A DNA stretch of 6,378 nucleotides from DATAVB01 sp040414495 (GTDB lineage: Bacteria > Actinomycetota > Actinomycetes > Mycobacteriales > QHCD01). The notes under the pieces were generated by a model. The model did no database searches and was not told the DNA's origin. It worked only from the letters and a program-made list of their open reading frames with translations. Of the stretch, positions 1 through 4,584 are shown in pieces (within the stretch, counting starts at the first letter, position 1; the number at the start of each line of letters is the position of its first letter). The position numbers and the translations under genes are program-made. Location: positions 1-6,378 of the forward strand of contig JBEDUI010000238.1 in NCBI GenBank assembly GCA_040414495.1, given 5' to 3'.

Positions 1-3
1 GGT

Positions 4-1389
4 ATGAGCAGTACGACGGTTGTTGGTCCGCGTTCCGTGGTGGATTTGATCGGGTCGTTGCATGCTGTCGTGCAGGGATTGGTCGAGGCGGGGTGGTGGC
101 GGTTACCGGGTCAGGAGTCGGCCGATTGCATGGAAGGGATGGAGTCGGCGTTTCGGCTATTGGAGTTCGCCCGATGCCGTGAGCTGGCGGACTTTCATAC
201 CCGGGATATCGCCGGGCAGCAAGCCGGACTCTCAACCGAAGCGTTCTTGCAGGCACGGTTACGCCTCTCGCCCGGTGAAGCCAAAGCCCGAGTCCGGTTG
301 GCGCAGGAGTTGGTCGGTTCGGTGAGCGTCTCCGGTGAGATCATCGAACCGGAATTGCCCGCCACCGCCGCAGCGGCCTCCGAGGGTGCGTTGTCAGCCG
401 AGCATGTACGGGTCATCGGCGAAGCCATGCAGAAACTCCCGCCGGCGGTCGATGCGACGGTGCGGGCTCGTGCGGAGGAATTCCTCGCCGAACAATCCCG
501 AGAAATGGACCCGCGTCGCGTGCGCGTATTAGCCCGGCGATTGCATGCCGTGCTCGATCCCGACGGCACGCTCGATGAAGACAAGCCAGACCGCCGCGAA
601 CTCATCTTCCGTCGCGACGTCGGCGGCATGGACTATGTACGTGGCCGGCTCGACTCGGAAGCCTCAGCAACGGTGCAGGCCGTCCTCGGCGCGATGGCGC
701 AACCCAAGCCAGCGCAGGACGGCGTACCGGATACCCGATCGCGAAGCCAGCGCACGGCCGACGCCCTCGTCGAGTTATGCGATCGGACCCTCGCCGACGG
801 CCAGCTGCCGGCTGTCGGTGGCGAGAAACCGCAGGTCACGGTAACGATCGCGCTGGACGACCTGCGCAGCAACGATCCTGCTGAGCGCGCCGCTGCGGCG
901 CCGGAACAAGCCGAGACCTCGCGGCTTTCCACGCGACCCGCCCAGCGGACCGGTACCGGAACCCTCGGCACGGGCGCGGCGATCACCGCTGAAGCAGCTC
1001 GTCGAATCGCCTGCGACGCCTCGATCATCCCGATGGTGCTCGGATCCCAAAGCGAGCCGCTCGATGTCGGGCGCGCCACCCGTACCATTCCGCCGGCGAT
1101 CCGTCGCGCGGTCGTCGCGCGCGATATCGGCTGTATCCATCCCGGCTGCACCGCACCGGCGGCCTGGTGCCAAGCGCATCACGTAAGGCATTGGGCCGAC
1201 GGCGGCCCGACGTCATTACAGAATTTGGCGTTGTTATGTCATAAGCATCACTGGATCGTGCACCACGAGGGCTGGCGCGTCGAATTTCTGAAAGGCATTC
1301 CGCGCGTCATCCCGCCACCGTTAGTCGATCCGCGGCGACGACCGCGACGCAACACCATGCACGACCAACCCGGCCTCCCCAGCGGATAA
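4..1389 (+). CDS. DUF222 / HNH endonuclease-family protein (13E12 type)
   Basis: The 461-residue protein has the two-part layout of the actinobacterial 13E12 family: a helical DUF222 region (roughly residues 30-330) and a C-terminal HNH nuclease module. In the module, C377 and C382 pair with C412 and H415 as a likely zinc site, and H392/H393, N407 and H416 supply the His-Asn-His signature (AHHVRHWADGG, then QNLALLCHKHH). Every expected HNH residue is present and the length is normal for the family, so the gene looks intact. Family knowledge: such genes occur in many copies in mycobacteria and relatives, their role is not settled, and in M. tuberculosis REP13E12 copies serve as integration sites for the phiRv1 prophage. 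DNA cleavage is inferred from the motif only. The ATG lies 3 bases from the window edge, so its ribosome binding site and promoter cannot be seen and an earlier start is possible. Degenerate repeats follow immediately downstream. Confidence 0.93.
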   Translation: MSSTTVVGPRSVVDLIGSLHAVVQGLVEAGWWRLPGQESADCMEGMESAFRLLEFARCRELADFHTRDIAGQQAGLSTEAFLQARLRLSPGEAKARVRLAQELVGSVSVSGEIIEPELPATAAAASEGALSAEHVRVIGEAMQKLPPAVDATVRARAEEFLAEQSREMDPRRVRVLARRLHAVLDPDGTLDEDKPDRRELIFRRDVGGMDYVRGRLDSEASATVQAVLGAMAQPKPAQDGVPDTRSRSQRTADALVELCDRTLADGQLPAVGGEKPQVTVTIALDDLRSNDPAERAAAAPEQAETSRLSTRPAQRTGTGTLGTGAAITAEAARRIACDASIIPMVLGSQSEPLDVGRATRTIPPAIRRAVVARDIGCIHPGCTAPAAWCQAHHVRHWADGGPTSLQNLALLCHKHHWIVHHEGWRVEFLKGIPRVIPPPLVDPRRRPRRNTMHDQPGLPSG

Positions 1390-1425
1390 CCATGCATTGA
1401 GGGAAGGGCGCGGGGCTGCGGGGTC

Positions 1426-1700
1426 GCGGTGCCGAATCTGGCTGCCCAATATGGAAGATGAGCGAGACAGGCGCGGGTTGCGGTGCGGAATCTGGCTGCC
1501 GGTGCGGAGGATGAGCGAGCCCGACGCGGGCCGCGCAGCGCAGTGCGAAATCCGGCGTGCCCGCGCTCGGGACGGACCGGATGCCGGCCCGGAGCCGCGT
1601 AGTTACGGCGTCGAATCTGGCGCATGCCCCGCGGTCAGGACGGACCGGGCAACAGCGCAGCGCTGCGCAGGCACACCGTCGAATTTGACGTGCCCGCCGA
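1426..1700 (+). repeat. Ladder of five degenerate direct repeats (GAATCTGGC core)
   Basis: A core close to GGTGCCGAATCTGGCTGCCC recurs at about 1429-1447, 1483-1500, 1543-1562, 1610-1630 and 1678-1697, in one orientation. Measured at the AAT of the core, the steps are 54, 60, 65 and 68 bases. The first two units (1426-1479 and 1480-1532) are true tandem copies, about three quarters identical by eye, sharing GCGGTGC-GAATCTGGCTGCC and then ATGAGCGAG (1458-1466, 1511-1519). Units three and four share a different second block, GACGGACCGG (1571-1580, 1639-1648). The junctions before units three and five share GCGCAGCGC. This looks like an old tandem array that has drifted. Its function is unknown; the copies are too unlike each other for a CRISPR. 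Confidence 0.7.
1655..1668. repeat. 14-base perfect palindrome GCGCAGCGCTGCGC
   Basis: GCGCAGCGCTGCGC reads identically on both strands. It sits in the linker between the fourth and fifth core of the degenerate repeat ladder. A related but non-palindromic string, GCGCAGCGCAGTGC, precedes the third core (about 1533-1546), so the palindrome probably arose by drift of a repeat unit. It could be a protein-binding site or a compact hairpin, but no T-tract follows and no promoter overlaps it. Confidence 0.5.
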
Positions 1701-1741
1701 CGATCGCAGTCCGGCGATGCTGGAACGGCCCTCGCTGCGCT

Positions 1742-1795
1742 TGATCTGGGCTAGCCCGCTGATCTGAGTCATCCCACTGACTTGGCCGCGCACGG
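1742..1795 (+). repeat. Short 18-base degenerate tandem repeat
   Basis: Two adjacent 18-mers, TGATCTGGGCTAGCCCGC (1742-1759) and TGATCTGAGTCATCCCAC (1760-1777), match at 13 of 18 positions. A third, weaker copy beginning TGACTTGG may follow to 1795. The GATCTGG start resembles the GAATCTGG core of the longer repeats just upstream, so this may be the worn end of the same array. No function is suggested. Confidence 0.4.
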
Positions 1796-1893
1796 CCCTA
1801 GGACCAACAATTAGCCGGTTTCCTCATGGACTTCGCGTATCGGCGTCTGGCCGGTTACCTGCCCGTCCTGAGCAAGCGCAAGCAAAACGGCAA

Positions 1894-1917
1894 CAATAAG
1901 GCCATTATTGGGCCAAT
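1894..1917. promoter_or_regulatory. Overlapping small inverted repeats upstream of the HD gene
   Basis: CAATAA (1894-1899) is mirrored by TTATTG (1905-1910), and ATTGG-G-CCAAT (1907-1917) is an 11-base palindrome with a single central base. They overlap in an unusually AT-rich patch of an otherwise GC-rich intergenic stretch, about 140 bases before the chosen start of the HD gene. This is where an operator or promoter element would be expected, but no clear -35/-10 pair accompanies them, so the regulatory reading is a guess. Confidence 0.25.
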
Positions 1918-2043
1918 GTCCGATAGGGACGAACCGATGTCGCTTAGCCAACATCCCAATCCCGTACATGTCAGCCTGAGTTCACCGGGAATTCATTTTG
2001 AGCAGAGTACTGGTGAAGTAAAAGCGCGTTGGCAACGAGCAGC

Positions 2044-2048
2044 AGGAG
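2044..2048 (+). promoter_or_regulatory. Ribosome binding site AGGAG for the HD gene
   Basis: AGGAG lies 5 bases before the ATG at 2054. This decides the start: the in-frame ATGs at 1826, 1916 and 1937 lack a comparable site, and the residues they would add do not resemble the HD family. Confidence 0.7.
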
Positions 2049-2053
2049 CGGAC

Positions 2054-2656
2054 ATGGGGCGATTCGAGCGGTTGAATCTCGAATCCGAGACCGGGGACCT
2101 GGTCAGGCGGGCGGCGGCGTTAGCTCATTCCCTGCTTGCCCATGACCCGCGGCGCTTGCGACATAGCGCCGCGGTGGCAGCGCAGGCGCAGCGGCTGGTC
2201 CCAGCGGTCGGTCGCCCGAGCGGTCCGTTCCTGGTCGCTGCGGCCTGGATGCACGACATTGGCTATGCGCCCGCCTTGCAGCACAAGGGTTTCCACCCGC
2301 TCGACGGCGCGCACCACCTACGGGACACCGGCTGGCATCGGATTATCTGCAACCTGGTGGCCAACCATTCCGGGAGCCGGTTCCTGGCCGCAGATCGCGG
2401 GCTTGGCGCCGACCTGGCCGAATTCCCGTATATCGAAACGCCACTCTCCGATGCGCTGACCGTCGCCGATCAGACCATTGGGCCAGATGGCGAGCCCGTG
2501 ACAATCGAGGAACGCATGCGCGAGGTGTTAGCCCGACACGGGCCGGATTCGGCCCATGTCCGGGTCTTTCCGTTACGCGGGTCCTATATTCGGCGGGCCG
2601 CCCGCCGAACCAGTGAACGCCTACAGGCCGCGGGTGTGGCGCCGATCCCGTCGTAG
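2054..2656 (+). CDS. HD-domain protein (putative metal-dependent phosphohydrolase)
   Basis: The 200-residue protein carries the HD superfamily metal-binding pattern: H37 in RRLRHSAAVA, H67-D68 in AAWMHDIGY, and D139 in TVADQT, with additional conserved-looking H81 (FHPLDGA) and H105 (ANHSG). The FHP-x-DGA-HHL segment is typical of small stand-alone HD proteins related to predicted HDIG-type hydrolases. Known members usually hydrolyse phosphate esters of nucleotides using one or two metal ions; the substrate here cannot be told. It is predicted cytosolic, with no signal peptide or membrane segment. I chose the ATG at 2054 because of the AGGAG just upstream. A longer frame reaches back to 1826 (276 residues), but the extra 76 residues look non-coding. 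Two perfect GC-rich hairpins lie near the 3' end of the gene. The next gene (MarR) has its own promoter, so this gene probably stands alone. Confidence 0.85.
   Translation: MGRFERLNLESETGDLVRRAAALAHSLLAHDPRRLRHSAAVAAQAQRLVPAVGRPSGPFLVAAAWMHDIGYAPALQHKGFHPLDGAHHLRDTGWHRIICNLVANHSGSRFLAADRGLGADLAEFPYIETPLSDALTVADQTIGPDGEPVTIEERMREVLARHGPDSAHVRVFPLRGSYIRRAARRTSERLQAAGVAPIPS
2540..2609 (+). other. Two perfect GC-rich hairpins inside the 3' end of the HD gene
   Basis: GGGCCG (2540-2545) pairs with CGGCCC (2550-2555) over a GATT loop. TTCGGCGGG (2589-2597) pairs with CCCGCCGAA (2601-2609) over a 3-base CCG loop, a 9-base-pair perfect stem. Both lie within the last 120 bases of the coding region. 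The second encodes the RRAARR stretch, so codon choice may explain it. Neither is followed by a run of T, so a classical terminator is not supported. Confidence 0.4.
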
Positions 2657-2743
2657 GTTGATTGAAGCGCCGAGACGCAGGTAGGTCGATACAGGGCAAT
2701 TCCGTCGCGCCGCCGTTCTGACGATTTACCACGCAGCCAGATT

Positions 2744-2776
2744 AGTACCATTGCGAGATAGTCCCATCGTGGTACT
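2744..2776. promoter_or_regulatory. Inverted repeat AGTACCA/TGGTACT, probable MarR operator
   Basis: AGTACCA (2744-2750) is mirrored exactly by TGGTACT (2770-2776), with 19 bases between. The left arm abuts the -35 box and the right arm covers most of the -10 box of the promoter for the MarR gene, the usual position for an autorepressor. Arm centres are 26 bases apart, between two and three helical turns, so it could be bound by two dimers or be one wide site. That the MarR protein binds here is inferred from position. Confidence 0.55.
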
Positions 2777-2778
2777 TT
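2751..2778 (+). promoter_or_regulatory. Leaderless sigma-A-type promoter of the MarR gene
   Basis: TTGCGA (2751-2756) and TACTTT (2773-2778, fitting the actinobacterial TANNNT -10 pattern) are 16 bases apart. The expected transcription start, 6 bases after the -10 box, falls on G2785, the first base of the GTG start codon. No ribosome binding site precedes that GTG, consistent with a leaderless mRNA, which is common in actinobacteria. Confidence 0.6.
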
Positions 2779-2784
2779 CGTAGG

Positions 2785-3207
2785 GTGAGCGATATCGGCA
2801 TCATGACAACGCGATTGCATCTGGCCGTGCAACGCCAGTTGTTCACCCGGCTCGCCGCCCGCGGCTTCGCCGACCTCCGGCCGCGGCACGGCGCCGTGCT
2901 CGCGTACGTCGGCGAGGGCACTCGCGCCAGCGATCTGGTTGTCCACAGTGGACGCAACAAGCAGACGGTCACCCGGTTGATAGACGAGCTGGAAGAGCTC
3001 GGTTACGTCGAGCGCCGAGCCGGTTCATCGGACCGGCGCACCAAGGTGGTGGCACTGACCCGGCGCGGCCGGGCCGAGGTACGCGCCGCCCGGGAGATTC
3101 TGGCCGATATCGAGCGGCACTGTTCGGGCGCAATCGGCGTCCGGTCGTGGGCGACCTGGCGATCGCAACTGACACGACTATTGGACGCAATCGACGCTGC
3201 AGACTGA
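2785..3207 (+). CDS. MarR-family transcriptional regulator
   Basis: At 140 residues the protein has the normal size of a MarR regulator. It shows the winged-helix core: a helix-turn-helix at about 46-70 (GTRASDLVVHSGRNKQTVTR) and a wing at about 75-95 carrying the S-D83-R84-R85-T signature, followed by LTRRG. The flanking N- and C-terminal helices would form the dimer interface. Family members bind palindromic operators as dimers and are usually released by small phenolic or other ligands; the ligand here is unknown. The GTG start coincides with the predicted transcription start of the promoter at 2751-2778. The ATG at 2803 (M7) is an alternative but has no ribosome binding site. The gene is followed 32 bases later on the same strand by a cysteine hydrolase gene, the most likely regulated partner. 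Confidence 0.9.
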   Translation: MSDIGIMTTRLHLAVQRQLFTRLAARGFADLRPRHGAVLAYVGEGTRASDLVVHSGRNKQTVTRLIDELEELGYVERRAGSSDRRTKVVALTRRGRAEVRAAREILADIERHCSGAIGVRSWATWRSQLTRLLDAIDAAD

Positions 3208-3230
3208 GATCCGTTACGTACCAGCCGATT

Positions 3231-3234
3231 GGAG
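3231..3234 (+). promoter_or_regulatory. Ribosome binding site GGAG for the cysteine hydrolase gene
   Basis: GGAG sits 5 bases before the ATG at 3240 and decides the start. The open frame continues upstream to 3147 inside the MarR gene, but those codons lack family resemblance. Confidence 0.65.
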
Positions 3235-3239
3235 CAATC

Positions 3240-3797
3240 ATGACCGACACGGCACTGATCGTCGTGGACATGCAAAACGCGTTCATCGCACCGGCAGCAG
3301 GTACCGCGGTCGACGGCGCCGAGCGGGTCGTACGCGCGGTGAACGAACTCGTCACCAGCGCAGCGAGCCAGGGCTGGCCGATTTATTACACCCGCGATAT
3401 CGGTCCGACCGAACTGCCCGAAGGCGACCCCGAGCGTCAGACCGAGATGCATTCCGATGTGGACATTCGCGGCACGATCATTCCGAAAGGCCCGGGAAAA
3501 CACGGCGGATTCTCCGGTTTCGTACTGGCCACACCAGACAGTGCCGGACCGGGCGCCGGCGGGCTGAGCGCACTGGCTGGCTTGCTGCGGAACGACGACG
3601 TGCGGCACATCGTGATCGCCGGGCTCGCCGCCGATGTCTGCGTCGCGGCCACTGCCCGCGATGCCCGCCGACTCGGCTACGACGTCACGATTCCGCTGTC
3701 CGCCACGGCATTCGTACATGCCCACCCTGATGGTGACAACGCGGCGATTGCCGACCTGCGCGCGGCCGGTGTCACGGTAAACAACAAGACTCATTGA
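3240..3797 (+). CDS. Isochorismatase/nicotinamidase-like cysteine hydrolase
   Basis: The 185-residue protein starts with the family opening ALIVVDMQNAF and carries the catalytic triad of cysteine hydrolases: D10, K83 (in IIPKGPGK) and C134 (in GLAADVCVAATARDA). The last block and the length are closer to nicotinamidases than to siderophore isochorismatases. However, the nicotinamidase metal site, normally D-x-H plus further histidines, reads T-R-D53-I-G55-P here: the aspartate is kept but the paired histidine is glycine, so the iron/zinc site is probably absent or altered. The reaction is likely hydrolysis of a small amide or ester; nicotinamide, a carbamoyl compound or another substrate cannot be distinguished. 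It is cytosolic. The gene follows the MarR gene by 32 bases with no clear promoter between, so co-transcription is likely. Its stop codon overlaps the -35 box of the next gene's promoter. Confidence 0.88.
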   Translation: MTDTALIVVDMQNAFIAPAAGTAVDGAERVVRAVNELVTSAASQGWPIYYTRDIGPTELPEGDPERQTEMHSDVDIRGTIIPKGPGKHGGFSGFVLATPDSAGPGAGGLSALAGLLRNDDVRHIVIAGLAADVCVAATARDARRLGYDVTIPLSATAFVHAHPDGDNAAIADLRAAGVTVNNKTH

Positions 3798-3822
3798 CAT
3801 CGAACGGTTCGATATCTAATCT
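3794..3822 (+). promoter_or_regulatory. Near-consensus leaderless promoter of the 3830-4558 gene
   Basis: A perfect TTGACA (3794-3799) is followed, after a 17-base spacer, by TAATCT (3817-3822). The expected start point 7 bases further is A3830, the A of the ATG of the next gene, again predicting a leaderless mRNA. The -35 box overlaps the TGA stop (3795-3797) of the hydrolase gene. This is the strongest promoter match in the window. Confidence 0.7.
3799..3813. promoter_or_regulatory. 15-base palindrome ATCGAAC-G-GTTCGAT, probable operator
   Basis: Seven-base arms, ATCGAAC (3799-3805) and GTTCGAT (3807-3813), mirror each other perfectly around G3806. The site fills the spacer between the -35 and -10 boxes, where a bound protein would block RNA polymerase. 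The half-sites resemble the mycobacterial LexA box, but that box has 4 central bases rather than 1, so LexA is unlikely. The regulator is unknown, and the MarR gene's putative operator has different half-sites. Confidence 0.6.
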
Positions 3823-3829
3823 TCGACGT

Positions 3830-4558
3830 ATGGAGCTACGACTCGTCAACCCGCGACCGGAGTACGAACCGCCGGTTTTCGCGACTCCGCCGTCGTCGGG
3901 CTACCTCTACATTGCCGCCGCGGTCGCGCCGCCCACCCGGGCACCCTTCGTCCGGTCGAATACCTACCGCTCGACCTTGCTGGTCCGATTGAAGACGCAC
4001 GCAAGGGACATCGAGCAATTGCCGGACGTGCTCCGGGTGACCGTGTACCGCGCTGTGCTCGTGCCACCGTCCGGTCCGGACATCCCCCACCCGGCCCATT
4101 TCGACGTCGCCGTACTGATTGAGACGAATTCGCCGGCGGCTCTCGATGCCGTCCGCGCGGCCGATCCGTACGAGCGAATGCTGTCCGGAATCAGGACTGT
4201 GGCCACCGACGTACACATCATGCCCGCGCGCTGCCTGCGGTATCTAGGCAACGTGGACCGCGACCGGCCTGGGCTGTTCCTGTTCAACCATTTCGTCGCC
4301 GACGACGCCAAGGTCGCGACCGAATTGTGGGAGCATCTCGCCGCGTGGTACGTGGCTGAGACCGGGCTGGACAATTCCACGCTGCTGGAGCCGATCGGCG
4401 CGGACGACTTTGTCTTCGTCAACCACGCGCGGTGGGACAAGAGCCTGCCCCGACTGGCCGTCGAGCAATTCGCCAAGAAGACGTTTCGCAGCTACGTGTT
4501 GGCCAATTTACGTGCGAACCACGTCGTCGCCATGCCGGGCCTCTATCGGCTGGCCTGA
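3830..4558 (+). CDS. Protein of unrecognised family, possible double ferredoxin-like fold
   Basis: I do not recognise this 242-residue protein. It is soluble, with no signal peptide or membrane segment. The pattern suggests two similar alpha/beta halves. One is at about 47-140: strand STLLVRLKT, helix, strand RVTVYRAVLV, strand FDVAVLIET, helix SPAALDAVRAADPYERML, ending in ARCLRYLG. The other is at about 147-242: strand GLFLFNHF, helix VATELWEHLAAWYVAETG, strand TLLEPIG, strand DFVFVNHARW, helix, ending in AMPGLYRLA. Such beta-alpha-beta-beta-alpha-beta pairs are seen in dimeric alpha/beta barrel proteins, but this is a reading of secondary structure, not a match to a named family. The first 45 residues are proline-rich. 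I chose the ATG at 3830 because the promoter at 3794-3822 places the transcript start exactly there. A TTG at 3794 would extend the frame by 12 residues but lies inside the -35 box. It converges with the minus-strand nucleotidyltransferase gene. Confidence 0.75.
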   Translation: MELRLVNPRPEYEPPVFATPPSSGYLYIAAAVAPPTRAPFVRSNTYRSTLLVRLKTHARDIEQLPDVLRVTVYRAVLVPPSGPDIPHPAHFDVAVLIETNSPAALDAVRAADPYERMLSGIRTVATDVHIMPARCLRYLGNVDRDRPGLFLFNHFVADDAKVATELWEHLAAWYVAETGLDNSTLLEPIGADDFVFVNHARWDKSLPRLAVEQFAKKTFRSYVLANLRANHVVAMPGLYRLA

Positions 4559-4564
4559 TTCTCC

Positions 4565-4579
4565 TGTCCACACCGGACA
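4565..4579. terminator. Weak inverted repeat between convergent genes
   Basis: TGTCC (4565-4569) mirrors GGACA (4575-4579) over a 5-base loop, in the 26-base gap between the two convergent stop codons. It is followed by the palindrome CTGATCAG (4581-4588). The position suits a shared terminator, but the stem is only 5 base pairs and there is no T-tract on either strand, so this is a weak call. Confidence 0.2.
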
Positions 4580-4584
4580 TCTGA

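Larger units (their letters stand above)
1390..2053. other. 664-base intergenic stretch without a convincing gene
   Basis: No frame here looks like a real protein. The open frame at 1397-1744 runs across the degenerate repeats and translates to an arginine- and cysteine-rich string whose only regularity is the DNA repeat. The in-frame extension of the HD gene (1826-2053) shows no family resemblance. Two halves differ: 1390-1800 is very GC-rich and holds the repeat ladder, a perfect palindrome and an 18-base tandem repeat; 1800-2053 is noticeably more AT-rich (for example around 1880-1910) and holds small inverted repeats, as expected of a leader or promoter region. I could not find a convincing pair of -35 and -10 boxes in it, and saw no hairpin with a T-tract after the DUF222/HNH gene. 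Confidence 0.65.

Noticed and set aside
1426..1700. CRISPR array
   Set aside because: The repeated cores are too divergent, the steps are uneven (54-68) and parts of the intervening sequence are also repeated. No cas gene is present.
1397..1744. Open frame of 115 codons across the repeat region
   Set aside because: The translation is arginine/cysteine-rich, follows only the DNA repeat, has no ribosome binding site and matches no family I know. It is best explained as a chance frame in GC-rich repeats.
1826..2053. N-terminal extension of the HD protein by 76 residues
   Set aside because: The codons fall in an AT-richer, non-coding-looking leader, the residues show no HD-family resemblance, and the AGGAG before ATG 2054 gives a better start.
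3799..3813. SOS (LexA) box
   Set aside because: The half-sites fit TCGAAC/GTTCGA, but the known actinobacterial box has 4 central bases while this has 1, which would put the half-sites on the wrong helical spacing for LexA.
3794..3829. TTG start giving a 4-base overlap (TTGA) with the hydrolase stop, as in translational coupling
   Set aside because: There is no ribosome binding site, and the same bases form a perfect TTGACA -35 box whose promoter predicts a transcript beginning at ATG 3830.
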